Positions 31,295-43,390 of a stretch of DNA of 64,000 nt are shown piece after piece; positions within the stretch are counted from its first letter, which is position 1, and each line of letters starts with the position of its first letter. A program made the position numbers and the translations under genes. The notes below the pieces were generated by a model. It worked only from the letters and a program-made list of their open reading frames with translations. It was not told the DNA's origin and ran no database searches. Origin of the DNA: Euphorbia lathyris (taxonomy: Eukaryota; Streptophyta; Magnoliopsida; Malpighiales; Euphorbiaceae); contig NC_088911.1 in assembly GCF_963576675.1 (NCBI RefSeq), forward strand, positions 78,521,256 through 78,585,255. Direction: 5' to 3'.

Positions 31295-34200
31295 ACACGA
31301 CTCGTCATGAGGTGTTACTTTGGATTGAGAAAAACCCTCTGAAAAAGGATGTGCAGTTTCCTGAGGCGAAAGGTCGAACCAATTTGGGGCGATATCCTAA
31401 CAAATATTGCAGGTTCCACAGATTGAACGGCCATGACACGAACGATTGCTATGAATTGAAGAGGGAGATTGAAAAGCTGATTGAGAGGGGCAAACTGAGT
31501 CAATTCATTAGAAAAGAAACGATTGATGAGAAAGCAACGCTCCCGCATGAGGTAGAAGCAAGGCCAGAAAAAAAGCAGAAAAAATGGGTGATTAACGTGA
31601 TAGCAGGCGGGATCTATGAGCCTCCAACAAAAAGGGCTCGCCGTGAACAGCGAAAAAGCAACACGCGTAGGGGGGATGCCCTCAATTACTCATTTGCGCG
31701 AATCACGGAGCCGCATGTGGATGCTTTGGTGATTACGATGGCCATTGAAGGATGGGACGTTAAGCGGGTCCTTATTGATACAGGCAGTTCTTACAATGTC
31801 ATTACTCGAACTGCATTCAACAAGTTAGGAATTAACGACGAGCGAGTGGAACATACGTTCATGGATGTAACTGGTTTTGGAGGTCAATCATCTCAAACAA
31901 GTGGACAGGTGGTGTTGGAGACAGAAATGGGCGACAAGAATCTAAAATGGCGAGGTGATCTAGAATTCGCAATTGTTGATCTCCCATTGGCCTACAACAT
32001 AATTCTGGGGCGTCCGTTCCTGTCGGAAACGGAGTCGCTCATCTCAATGAAGCATTTGACATTGTATTTGCCAACACACCAAGGGCGAGTCATTGTTGAA
32101 GCGGATCAACTTATATCTCAACAAGCTTATACATTGTCACTTGAACCGAAGCCAGATGGAGAGGATAAAGTTGATGAGAAGTTGCCGGCTGAAGCGTTAG
32201 GAGAAACAGAACTATTCGCCATCTCAAATGATAAGAACGTACGGATAGCGACAAGACTTCCAGAGGAAACGAAGAAAGCCATTACCGAGGTGTTGATCCA
32301 ATGCGAGTCGGCATTCGCCGCTCCGAATGAAGTGCTGAAGGGGATAAGTCCAGATATAGCAACCCATCGTTTGAATGTGGACAAAGGTGCAACCCCAGTG
32401 CGACAGAAAAAGAGAGGACATACTCCAGAACGGCAGAAGGCGATTGAAAAAGCAGTGGCGGATTTGCTAGAATCAGATGCAATTCGAGAAGTCACCTATC
32501 CGGAGTGGCTAGCCAATGTGGTGCTAGTCAAAAAGCCAAATGGAACGTACAGAATGTGCGTCTACTTCAAAGATCTGAATAAAGCTTGTCCGAAGGATAT
32601 GTATCCGCTACCTAACATTGATATATTGGTAGATGGGACTGCGGGATTTGAAGCTTTATCGTTCACCGACGTGAAATCCAGTTACCACCAGATAGCAATG
32701 GAGAAGGCGGATGAGATCAAGACGTCGTTCATAACTCATCAGGCGACTTATTGCTTCAAGGTGATGCCCTTTGGACTGAAAAATGCAGGAGCAACATATC
32801 AACGGATGATGAACAAGATATTTTCAGACAAATCAGGCGAGAACTTTTCGATTTATGTAGATGACATGATCATTAAAAGCAAGAAGATGCAAGACCACTC
32901 GCAGGATATTAAAGAAATCCTGGAAGTACTGATCAAATATGGCCTCAAATTGAACCCAGAGAAATGCACGTTTGGAGCAAGAGCAGGAAAGTTCCTGGGT
33001 TTCATTGTTAGCGGCAAAGGAGTTGAGGCGAATCCTGAGAAGGTTAAAGCAGTGATGGAGATGAAGACACCGAGGAACATAAGAGAAATACAGAGACTGA
33101 ACGGGCGGTTGGTGGCATTAGGGCGATTCATATCATGCTCAGCTAGGAGATGTCTACCTTTCTACAATGCCATCAAAAAATCTAAGTCCTTTGAATGGAC
33201 GCCGGATTGTCAAGAAGCATTTGAGGGGATAAAATGATTATTATACTATCCGCCCTTAATGAGCAGGCCAGAGGATGGAGAAGATTTATTTCTTTACGTA
33301 TCCGTCACCAGTATGGCGATGTGCACGGTGATGGTGCGGGAAGAAGAGGGGCAATAATATCCAGTGTACTATGTGAGCAAAGTCTTGAAAGACGCAGAAC
33401 TTCGGTATTCAAGGTTAGACAAAATGGCCCTCGCGGTGATAACCACGGCGGCTAGGTTAAAGCCATACTTTCAGGCGCATACTATCATTGTGAGAACTGG
33501 AATTCCAATGCGAAAGGTACTACAGAAACCTGACGCATCCGGCCGATTAATGGAGTGGTCAATTCGGTTGGGAGAGTTCGATATTCGCTACGAAGGAAGA
33601 CCAGCTCTAAAAAGTCAAGTACTTGCCGATTTCGTGAATGAGTTCACGTGGGATGAAGACGAATGTCCAAAAGCACAAAAAGAAGAATGGAGTATGTTCA
33701 CAGATGGGGCATTGTCCACAGATGGAGCTGGACTGGGAGTCGTCATTAAGGGACCGGATGTTATTCGCCTGTACTATGCGGCAAAGTTAACATTCGAAAC
33801 TACCAATAATGCCGCGGAGTATGAAGCAATGATATGCGGATTGAAGTTTCTTAATGAACTTACGCCAGAAAGAGTGGTCATCTACAGCGATTCTAAACTC
33901 ATGATAAATCAGATCACAAAAAATTATCTGGTGAAACAGGAGGATCTGGTCAAGTACCATCAGGTGGTCGGCAGACTGACGTAGGAGTTAACAAATAAGG
34001 GAGTCGTCTGGGAAATGGTGCATGTTCCGAGAGGCCAGAACACAAAGGCTGACGAGTTGGCAAAAGCAGCGGCGAGTAGAGAACCATGGAGTCAAAAATC
34101 ATGCAATTTGGAAATAAGGTCAGCACCAGCATTCAAAGTCGATCAGATTATGGTCATCGAAGAGCTGGAAGATGATGAAGATTGGCGGATGCCCATCCGC

Positions 34201-35424
34201 CAATATCTGGAACATGGAGATTTGCCGGTTGATAAAAGCTTAGCCAGAAAACTAATTGGGCAGTCAGCGAGATACTCAATTCGAGATGGAACTTTATACC
34301 GGAAACCATATACATGTCCATGGTTGAAATGTATTAGCCACAATGAAGGAGACTATGTACTGCGAGAACTCCATGAAGGAATTTGTGGCGCACATGAAGC
34401 ATCCGCGGCGTTGGCAAGAAAAGTCAAGTTGATGGGATATTATTGGCCAAAGGTGGTGGAGGATTCCCAGAAGATGGTAGCGGAATGTCACAGCTGTCAA
34501 ATCCATGCAAATGAAAAGCATGTTCCCGGAGCCGAACAAGTCACTATAATGACGGCGTGGCCATTCGCAACATGGGGGATCGATATAGTGGGCCCGTTCC
34601 CAGAAACGATAAAGAAAAGGAAGTACTTGATAGTCGCAGTCGACCACTTCAGCAAATGGGTAGAAGCGGAGGCAGTAACCGCTCAAACACCTGAGCGAAT
34701 GATCGAGTTCTTACGAGAGAACATTATCATGCGGTTTGGAATCCCACAAACGCTTATAACTGATAATGGCACCCAGTTCAACTGTGTAAAATTCAAAGCA
34801 TATTGCGAAAGCATGGGGATCAAAAATCATTTTTCTTCTGTAAATCATCCCCAATCGAATGGTATGACAGAGGTTACCAACAGGGCCATGATTCAGGGAA
34901 TCAAGAAGCGGCTAGGCGATAAAAAAACATGTTGGGCGGATGAGATACCTCATATGCTATGGGCATACAGAACTTCTGTAAAGGCAGCAACAGGCGAAAC
35001 ACCTTTCTCGCTGGTTTATGGAGCCGAAGCAGTCCTGCCTGTTGAAATCAAGTCGCCTACAGATCGGATAATTTATTATTGTGACACCCAAAATCCTATC
35101 AACATTAGAATTTCATTGGATTCTGTAGAAGAACAAAGAGAAAAAGCTTGCATGAAAATGGCAGTGTACCGCAATAGAATCAAGAAGTATCATGACAGAA
35201 GGGTGCGAAAGGTGATAATCAATGAGAGCGACTTGGTCTTGAAAAAAGCGGATAAAATACAATCCAGAGAAGGCAAAGGCAAATTAGGCGTCAACTGGCT
35301 CGGGCCTTACAGGGTATCCAAGAAGCTGGGACCATCGACTTTTGAAATAGAAGAAATGAGCGGAAAAAAGCTCCCGCGCACCTGGAATCTAGAGAATCTA
35401 CGCCTATATAAACAGGCCGAGTAG
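31291..35424 (+). pseudogene. Pol of the young Tat element with three in-frame stops
   Basis: One frame throughout. It has a CX2HX4HX4C knuckle at residues 40-53, protease at about 160-175 (VLIDTGSSYNV), RT with MCVYFKDLNKACPKD (usually CVDF), MPFGLKNAGATYQR and YVDDMIIKS (box at 32854-32865). The first RNase H is at 33270-33500, and the second, archaeal-like RNase H at 33690-34060 (MFTDGALSTDGAG, NNAAEYEAM, YSDSKLMINQ). Integrase is at 34300-35100 (CHSCQIH; D in WGIDIVGPF, D in LITDNGTQF, E in NGMTEV), with a GKLGVNWLGPYRV tail. Stops: TGA 33235-33237, TAA 33355-33357, TAG 33982-33984. All else is intact, matching the low LTR divergence. The unusual Y in CVYF replaces a conserved Asp of RT motif A. 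Confidence 0.95.
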
Positions 35425-35975
35425 TTCAGGGAAATGACGAGTACTCTTTTTCCTTTTATGAGTTTTTCCCACTGGGTTTTCTGATAAAAGGTTTTAATGA
35501 GGCTTTGATCCCACACAGTTTGTATACCCATGTAACAAGAAGTCTTTTTTCTTTATCAATAAAGTTATTCAATTGTTGCATCATTCGCAAAACCTTATGT
35601 TTAATCTTAAAAACACATAAATGTGTTGCCTATTAAAGAAAGGCGGATGCATGATTACGCATCATTCGCAAAACCTTATGATTAACCTTATGATTATTTT
35701 TGAAAGAAAAATTATAAGGCATAAAATTAAGCGAATAAACGAGTACTCAAAAAATTGCGAAAAGGGTCTGGCCACCCTAATGAAAACAGAACTAACTACG
35801 AAAAATTACAAGTATGAAGTCGGCAAGAGGCAAGGGTCACATACGAAAATAACTGGCATTAAAGCGATGAAGGATAAAACAACAATTGCACATATATGAA
35901 AAGCGGCGGCAAGGTCGCTCGGTTGATATATATACTGGCAGTTTGTTACATACAACAGTTCGGATATAAATAAAA

Positions 35976-38296
35976 TTATACTACAGTTTCTTCTCCTTCG
36001 CCTCTATTGCCCCCTTCGCCTTCAGCGGCTCCTTCATCTTCTCCTATGGGATGATCTGCTTCAAGCGAATCCCCAACAATCAAATCAGTAACCGCATCAG
36101 AGCGAGAAACATCTTGTTCAACGTGAGAAACATCTTGTGGTGCCCCTCCTTCTACGTTCTGATTTGGGATCTCACAGCTAATTGGAGAATCATGAAAACT
36201 CTGCCAATCCAGGAGAAGTACCTCATCCATATCAGCATCCTCGGCCTCCAACTTGTCCCATTTCTCAGCTAAATCCTTTTCAGGAATGGGAACCTTGGGG
36301 CGATTAAGTACATGATCTGGATGTCCATGCTCATAAGCCGCATGAATCCGCTCTCCATACCAATAGATGCGAGCACCATCTTCAGCTGTGATCTCCTCGT
36401 CCCTCCTCTTTTGCATCTCCAAGGCTTCCTTGGACGAATTCAGATCATCAATGACTTTCTGAAGCTCATCGGACTTAGCCTGGAGGGATTTGAGAGCTTC
36501 CTCCTTCTCGCTCATAGCCTTCTGACAAGCACCTTCAAGGACCTTTACTTTGCCTTGGACATCATCAAAAAGCGACTTCTGAGTCGCCAATTCAGTACCA
36601 AGGCTTTCCAACTCTCTAGCTCGTTCAGCATCCCTGCAGAGAGCACCCTCCGCGAAATTGATAATCTGCATATAAGACGATACGCGAATAAAAAGAGCGA
36701 ATAGAGACATGCGTTTGAAGGATAGGACATAAGTGGAAAGCAATATACCTCTATAGCTCGCTTCTCAATCCCCTCCATGGCAGTCGAAAGCGACACCTGT
36801 TCGTGCACACGAGAAGCGGAGGGAAGTCGCCCAAGGACATTGCATATGGAAGAAACAATGTCCCTACAGGAAAAGCTCACGGCTTTACCAAAGGTTATGG
36901 TCCACCATCCGCTGATATCAGGAATCGGCTATGGATACACAAGGAGAAGGGTCAGGAGAACAGCGAAAACTGACAAGAGAAAATAAATAACGCAAGAAGA
37001 GCGAATAAATTATGATACCTCATGAAATGGGGGACCGCCCTTGGCTTTGGATGGAGTGGACGTAGATGTACCACCGACAGTCAAGGATACGGAGGTATTC
37101 TTCTTCCTAGGGCGAGAAGACTCCACATCCACATTACTCTTCCGCTTCCTATTTAAGGGAAGCTCCTCAGAAACAGAAGCGGGGCCCTGTGAAACGGAAG
37201 CAATTGGGAGGGAAGCCGCCTCAACAGAAGGAGTCGCCCCAACAGGAGAATTCGCCCCTGCAACAGAAGTTGTTCCCGCCATCCGCTTCTTCCTTCTCGC
37301 CAGGGCTTTCGCTTCCCGATCTGCAGCGAGTTGAGATAAAGGATCACCCCTGCAAAGGGTTAAAAGAAATCATCAACTTGGAAATAAGTTAATAGTACCT
37401 TGTACAAAAACGCGATAAGGGATATAGACAACACGATCTCCCTCGCGGTAGGCAATCGCTACTCGGCTTCTTAGCATATGGAATGCCTGATCATATGTCC
37501 ATACAAAAGGAGGAGTGCTCTTCAAGAACTTTATAATATCGGATTCGTCCTTGCTGGGGTAACCAAAGTTCAAACTCTTTACATTGGGTCGGCCCCAGCA
37601 GCGAAGAAAGTTTGGATTCCCTTCATGGAACTTAATGAAGAAATAGGACTTATCCCACTCGCGGATTTTGTTCGACTTCTCATCAAAGCCGTAGTAACCG
37701 CTCTGTCGGATGAAAGTAAAGTACTCCCCCGAACTCTTGAAATGATGAAGCTTAGAGAAAATCTTGAGCGAGAGGGGAACCTCCAGACAATCCGCCAAAA
37801 ATTTATCCAAGGTTAAGTCGGCCCATCCGTTGGGATGCAGTTGTCCGGGTGCGATTCCATAACCACCAAGGATGGAAGCAATCTCATCCGCCAGCGGATA
37901 CGTGAAACCGCAGATAATCTGGGCAACAAAAATGGTGAAATACCCCTTTGGGTAGTCGCCCGGCCCTCTATTCTCCCCGGGAATGATGGTTTCCAGACCT
38001 TAGAGCCAAGGATACTGCTCCCGCAAGTCATCAATCGTCTCGCGGCAAACTAGGCTTCCCAACCGGTCCTTTTTTGGTAATAAACGGGGAGTTGGGACAG
38101 GTGGTGGAATTAACTTCTTAGGGTCAAAACCTAGACCCTCATCAGTTGTATTCGCCAGATGGAGAAAATCGGCGGGATGGGAATCAGACCAAGGAGAGCT
38201 GGTTGAAACTTCATCAACCATCTCATCAACCTCATGAGACACCTCGCGAACGTAATTTTCGTCGAACGGTGCGAAATCGAGGTTAGGGTTCGACAT
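35976..38296 (-). CDS. Antisense intron-containing gene inside the Tat element (Transposase_28-like plus coiled coil)
   Basis: Likely exons on the minus strand: 38296-37399, 37349-37019, 36928-36749 and 36665-35976. The introns (about 49, 90 and 83 bp) have GT/AG ends. Junctions 2-3 and 3-4 are in phase 0 and keep an open frame. Junction 1-2 is off by one base, and exon 1 has a TAA near 37999, so this copy is damaged. Exon 1 contains GYGIAPGQLHPNGWADLTLD, the type of motif in the plant family named putative gypsy-type transposon (Transposase_28). Exon 2 is Ser/Pro-rich with basic patches (NRKRKS, RPRKKN) that could be nuclear signals. Exon 4 is a coiled coil (AERARELESLGTEL...) followed by an acidic tail. 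Extra antisense ORFs between pol and the 3' LTR are known in some Tat elements. Their function is unknown. Confidence 0.7.
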
Positions 38297-38526
38297 ATTA
38301 ACGAAGAAAGATGAGCAGAAATAAGAAAAGGGTCGAACGAGTTACAAGTTGCGGAAAGGAACACTTACATGTGAAAGAGAATACAAAGAAGAACGAACGC
38401 TAAAGGGTTGACGCCGGAGAAGAAATGACGGAGAACGAAAGAACCACTTTCGAATTTTGAATATCCAGACGAAGACGAAGAGTCCCCTATAACATATGAA
38501 AAGACCCTAAAGGGCTCTTGCCAAAC

Positions 38527-38541
38527 TAAGGGGGAGGCATG
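38527..38541 (+). other. Polypurine tract
   Basis: AAGGGGGAGGCATG directly precedes the 3' LTR start TGATGATCC, where plus-strand DNA synthesis would begin. Confidence 0.8.
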
Positions 38542-38970
38542 TGATGATCCGTGAAACCAAACCGGGCCGAATCATAAACACGGGCCCAACCTATACTTAG
38601 GCCCATGGTTCAAGATCAAACGGGCTCCGAATAAAGGAAGCGGGTAAAACGAGTAACCGCCCCGAAATCCTAAACGGAGCATTAAACCTCCCACTCAAAA
38701 CAAACGAGACCACGTTTGTAGCCACGTAAGGAACGTGGCCTGGAAAGAGTAACCGCCCCCGACGGTTACCTAGGAACACTTATAAAAAGGACATAGAAGC
38801 AAATGGGGAGGTACGTTTTACATCTTTTCCCCACAATACCAGTATCAATTTACCAACCTTCCCATAAAACTGACTTGATCGTCGGAGAGTTTTTCCGGAG
38901 ATCCTGTCTCCGGTTCTGTTTTGCAGGTAACCGCGGCGAAGATCATCAAATCGAATCTAGCAAGTTATCA
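38542..38970 (+). repeat. 3' LTR of the young Tat element (429 bp)
   Basis: Nearly identical to 29321-29748 (four transitions, one added A in the TATA-like stretch). It ends AGTTATCA and is followed by the target duplication AAAAG. Confidence 0.95.
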
Positions 38971-38975
38971 AAAAG

Positions 38976-39744
38976 ATAGAAGACGCGATGCTTCAAAAAA
39001 TGGGACGTCTTGATGACATGTTCAAACGTGTTTGGTATGGAAAATTGTGCTTGACAGGAGTCATTAATGCCTAGCGTGATCGAAAAGATGAAGGACACAC
39101 CTAGAAGTTGAACAACCCTAAAGGGCCTTTTTGGTCCTTTTAAGGGGGGGCCTCTGATAACATTCAGATTTATTCCAGATGCCATGGTCCATTAATATAA
39201 GGGATAAATGTATAATAACAAGGAAATGGGAGGGACCTACAAGTATCCATCTCTGTAAGTCCTATCACATAAGCTACGCCATCTAGAAGATACGCCTGAA
39301 GTAGTGCATGTTTAGATACCTAATAGAGATTCACTTGAGGATCCGTCATTCTCTAGAAAAGGATGGACGGTGTCGTATCTCGTTTGGGCGGTTAAGTAGA
39401 ACTCCAAAATACGCTTTTATATCTTCTCCAAAGAAGTAAAAACGTTTAAGTGAAGATTAACAGCCATTAATGGAAGTAATGACAAGATCAATTTATTAAT
39501 GTTCAATTAATGCTAGAGAGTTACAAAGGAGAGTATATATATCCTAGCATTGGTATACTTAAGGTAGGTTGGCTGCCTCTTCCCAAACCCTTGTCAATAT
39601 TAGTTATCATTTGCTAAAAGTAGAATACTAACTTTATCATCAAAGTGCCTCCGGTCGAACACAACAACACCTCTTAGGGAAAGAATTACGGTAAAGGATG
39701 ATATGTAACCCTCCAACCATTATAAATACTCTAACTAGCACTAC
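38976..39744 (+). repeat. 3' end of an older Tat-like element: UTR, polypurine tract and LTR
   Basis: A purine tract TTTTAAGGGGGGG (39138-39150) precedes TGATAACATTCAG (39155), which looks like an LTR start. Downstream are a TATA-like GTATATATATCC (about 39530) and ACTTTATCATCAAAGTGCC, the counterpart of the CTTGATCGTCGGAGAG motif in other LTRs here. A GTTATCA at 39603-39609 would make a neat inverted end with TGATAAC, but the motif order suggests the LTR runs on to about 39740. The right edge is therefore uncertain. Confidence 0.55.
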
Positions 39745-40186
39745 CTACAGGAAGCCTCAATTCACTTTATCATAGGCTTTGTTGATATCTATTTTCAAAA
39801 CCACTTTCCCTGAATTCCCTCTAATTTTCCTTTGATAATAAATAGACTCAAAAGTAATCAAAATATTATCAACAATAGACCAACCTAGAACAAACGCAGA
39901 CTGGTTCTCAAAAATAAATCCAGACAAAACAATTTTAAGCCTTTTAACCAAGACCTTAGTGATAATTTTGTAGAGCACATTACGTGAGGATAAAGGTCTC
40001 ATGTCTTTTTATATGATCGGGGTTGTCAACTTTAGGAATCAAAATAATAATAGTGTCATTAAAATTTGCAGAAAACTCATTCCAACTAAGATAACTATTA
40101 CGCGCATTAAAAACTTTCATACCAATAAAATCCCAAAATGTTGAAAAAAGTTCGGGCTTAACCCATCAAGATCTAAATATTTATCC
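39745..40186 (-). pseudogene. Older L1-type LINE reverse transcriptase, 5' part, interrupted
   Basis: Reading from right to left: DLDGLSPNFFQHF, TIIILIPKVDNPDHIK, then CNVLYKIITKVLVKRLK and SGFIFENQSAFV, DIVDNILITFESIYYQRK-like and KIDINKAYDKVN with a stop where W is expected. This is the start of LINE RT. The upstream coding part (IIVFQMHLDKY) lies at about 42356-42400, on the other side of the younger LINE insertion. Confidence 0.85.
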
Positions 40187-42355
40187 CCAGGTGACTCACT
40201 TATTCTTTGCAGGTGACTCACTTATTCTTTGCAGATGATGTCCTTATCTTTCTTGAGGGTAATGAGGAGCAGTTGAGAGTCATTATGGATATTCTGGATT
40301 GTTTTTGTTCGGCCTCTGGGCAGAAGCTTAATATCCAGAAATCTAGGATGATGTGCTCTAAGAATATGAATCAGAGAGTCTGTAAGAGATTAAGTGATCT
40401 CTCAGGTATTCCTCTTACTGATTCTCTTGGGAAGTATCTGGGCGTTCCCCTCCATAGTGAGCGTGTGTCTAAAGGCTCCTTCAAAGAGACTTTGGATAAA
40501 GCTAATTCGAAGTGTGCCACTTGGAAAGCCAAGACTCTGTCTCTCGCTGGCCGCCTCACGTTAATTCAATCTGTTAATTGTGCTGCTCCCAATCACATCA
40601 TGCAGGCTTGTAAGCTTCCGGATCCTGTGCTTAATGATCTTGACAAGATTAACCGTAGGTTCCTGTGGGGGGAAGCTGCGGAGGGCAGGAAGATCCATCT
40701 TGTGCCTTGGAGTGAGGTTTTCCAGCCTAAAGATTCTAGGGGTCTGGGTATTAGGAAAGCAAAGGACAATAATAAAGTTTTATTAATGAAACTCCTTTGG
40801 CGTATGTGGAAAAACCCCTCCTCTCTTTGGGTTCGCCTCCTTTGTGGTAAGTATCGGAAAGACAAAATCTTCGGGGGCCCGAAAGAGAGAGTTGCTAATT
40901 GTTCCTTCCTCTGGAAAGGACTTAGTGCTGTGTTTGATGAGTTCTGCTTGGGAGTTGGCCTGGAGGTGGGGAATGGTAAGTCCATTAGTTTCTGGTTTGA
41001 TAACTGGATTGGGGATAAACCGTTAATTGAGGTGTGTTCTTCCCCCCCGCCTAGTGATATACGCAACTGGAGGATTGCCGATGTGGTTGACTCGGAAGGG
41101 GACTGGATCTGGTCAAAGTTTGATACTTTCTTTAGCCTTGAGACTCTCCTTAGAATGCGGGGAGTGAAGGTGAGTAATCAAGAGGAAGACTTGGATAGGC
41201 ACTGTTGGGCGCTGACTAACAATGGAGTTTATTCTTGCAAATCGGCCTTTGAAGCTTTCTCTCTTTTTAGATCTGATCCTCCCTCGGATGTGTGGAAGTC
41301 GATTTGGACCCTTAAAGTTCCTTTCCGTATTAGGAGTTTCCTGTGGCTGGGCGTTAAGGACAGGCTTCTTACTAATTCGGATAGGCACAGAAGGCACTTG
41401 GCTGATTCTGGAGCTTGCAGTAGATGCAGAGGCCATATTGAGACTTTGTGCCATGCTCTTAGAGATTGCTCTAATAGTAAAGAGGTTTGGAGGAAAATTC
41501 TCCCACACCATATTTTCTCTTCCTTTATGGCACATTCTGAGGTCGACTGGTTCTCTGATGGTGTTAGAGGAAAGTTGCTTCCATACATGGAGCATGGTGA
41601 CATTTTCTTTGCTATTATCTGTCACCAAGTTTGGAAATGGAGAAACGAGGAGATTTTTGGAGATAAAACTGTTTTTATGACAAACTTAGCTGATTTCTTC
41701 TCGAAAAAACTTTTCTCTATTATCGATAGTTTCAAAGGAGAGTCCCTTGCCAGAGCCTCTCAGTGTTGTGATGTCCATCTCGTGGGATGGAGCAGGTCAA
41801 GAGAGGGGGTTGTGAAGCTGAATACTGATGGTTCCTGCCTCAGTAACGGTAAGATTGCGGCTGGAGGTGTGCTTAGAGATGTAGGGGGCGTCTGGCTTTC
41901 TGGGTTCTCCCAGAATTTAGGGTTGGGTTCTTCCTTTTCTGCGGAGCTCTAGGCTATTCTTACTGGAATCAATCTTGCTAAAAGGCTGGGTGTTAAGAGG
42001 CTCTCTGTGGAGTCTGATAATTTGGAAGCAATCAAAATGATTTCTGAGAATCATTCTATGGGTCTTAACAGTCGCAACCTCATCAAAGCTATTATAAGGC
42101 TTTGCTCCTCCTTTGAGTTCGTAGAGTTCAGACACATTTTTAGAGAGCAGAATCGTGTTGCTGATCGCTTGGCGGCGGCGGGCCATGAAGGGACGTTAGG
42201 CGTTACTACCCTTCCTGTTTCCCCTAGTTTCATCTCTCATCTTCTCTTAGAAGATAGGATTGGGGTTAGCTTCCCTAGGCTAATTCCTGGGTAGTTTGTT
42301 GTTATTCGTTTTTCTTTTCCTTTTCTACCAAAAAAAAAGATCTAAATATTTATCC
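40168..42355 (+). mobile_element. 5'-truncated LINE insertion with perfect 19-bp target duplication
   Basis: AAGATCTAAATATTTATCC occurs at 40168-40186 and again at 42337-42355. The inserted DNA (40187-42336) ends in an A run, as expected from target-primed reverse transcription, and starts inside RT. At its 5' junction a 22-bp unit (AGGTGACTCACTTATTCTTT...) is tandemly duplicated (40189-40210 and 40211-40232). The insertion splits the older minus-strand LINE exactly at the duplicated site. Confidence 0.95.
40207..42294 (+). pseudogene. LINE ORF2 C-terminal part: RT end, zf-RVT and RNase H
   Basis: Open for 581 residues, starting just before the RT box LFFADDVLIF. It continues through SLGKYLGVPL and LAGRLTLIQSV, a zf-RVT region (WKSIWTLKVPFRIRSFLWLG, CSRCRGHIETLCHALRDC), then RNase H (VKLNTDGSCLSNGK, AAGGVLRD). 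One in-frame TAG at 41950-41952 falls in SAEL-stop-AIL. The frame then resumes (VESDNLEAIKM, FRHIFREQNRVADRLA) to 42294. Only this stop and the 5' truncation damage it, so it is fairly recent. Confidence 0.95.
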
Positions 42356-42609
42356 AAATGCATTTGAAAAACAATAATTTTAAACTATCCTAAGAAAAAG
42401 GAGATGCTAATGTATTATTCATCTCACTGGTGAAAAGACAAAACAAAGGTGAGATTTTTTATTTGAAATAACAAAATAAAATTATTTGATTACAATTGAG
42501 AAAAATATAATTATTTTAAAAGAAAAATCAATAAACTAAACTCTTTATTGTTGATGGTTATTTTAAAAATAAAACAATTTATATTCTTTGAACAATGAAT
42601 TTAATTACG
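42356..42609. other. Rest of the older LINE (RT upstream part) and AT-rich sequence
   Basis: On the minus strand 42356-42400 continues the interrupted LINE reading (IIVFQMHLDKY). Beyond about 42430 no coding similarity can be followed. Confidence 0.55.
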
Positions 42610-42618
42610 AAAAAATAG

Positions 42619-43087
42619 GGCTTAATGCATATTTACACTTCTAAATTTGGCAAGTTTTGTCTATTGGCACCCTGAACTTTTTAAACAACCTACCACACAC
42701 TTTTAGTTGGCATTAAAAATAAGACTCCGCATACCTATAGTTGGTTTTAAAAACCTATCACACACCTAAAGTTGATTTATTCAGACCTGTTGCACACAAA
42801 ATCGTTGATCTGTCATCTTTGACAGAAGAGGTCGTTGTGCGTGCTATAGAAAAAAGAAAAGCGTATTAGTTCGTTTTGTATGTCATCTCATATGTCAAAG
42901 ATGACAGATTAACAATTTTGTGTGCAGGAGGTTCGAATGAGCCAACTTTAGGTGTGTAATAGGTTTTTAATGTCAACTATAGGTGTGTGATAAGTTTTTA
43001 ATGCAAACTATAAATGTGTGATAGGTTATTTAAAAAGTTCAGGGTTTGAATAGGCAAAACTTGCCAAATTTTAAGGGTGTAAAACCA
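42619..43087. mobile_element. MULE-type MITE with long inverted arms
   Basis: The two halves are inverted copies for nearly their whole length: GGCAAGTTTTGTCTATT..CCTGAACTTTTTAAA on the left pairs with the reverse complement of the right half, and ATCTGTCATCTTTGACA lies near the centre. Exact 9-bp direct repeats AAAAAATAG flank it (42610-42618 and 43088-43096), as expected for Mutator-type transposition. Confidence 0.8.
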
Positions 43088-43390
43088 AAAAAATAGTATA
43101 AAAAAAACAAAGTAAATGTAGTGGTTACCTTAAACTCTATATAATGACATAGAGTGCAAATGATATACTAATATAGAAGAGATAAGAAGATATTTGTTAT
43201 ATGATTCCAATACCGAGAGGACTGAAGGAACAAAATTTACAGTAATAAGCAACTCAACCTTTTCATATTAAAATTTGTACATATACAAAACTTAACTTGC
43301 TTCTACTTCCTTCATTCACTCCAAATTTTACCAGCTAAAAACACACTCTCTTCTCCATACACTATACACTACCTTAATCATTCTTCTCCA

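Larger units (their letters stand above)
29321..38970 (+). mobile_element. Complete young Tat-lineage Ty3/gypsy retrotransposon, 9.65 kb
   Basis: Two LTRs (29321-29748, 38542-38970) are flanked by identical 5-bp target duplications AAAAG (29316-29320 and 38971-38975). The LTRs differ by four transitions and one single-base indel. In order: LTR, PBS, gag, pol (knuckle, protease, RT, RNase H, a second RNase H, integrase), a reverse-strand spliced gene, polypurine tract, LTR. A second RNase H between the first and integrase is the mark of the Tat lineage. pol has three premature stops, so this copy cannot make a full polyprotein. Confidence 0.95.

Noticed and set aside
41113..41628. Minus-strand ORF of 171 aa inside the LINE
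   Set aside because: It is a shadow of the intact plus-strand LINE ORF2, which has clear zf-RVT motifs.
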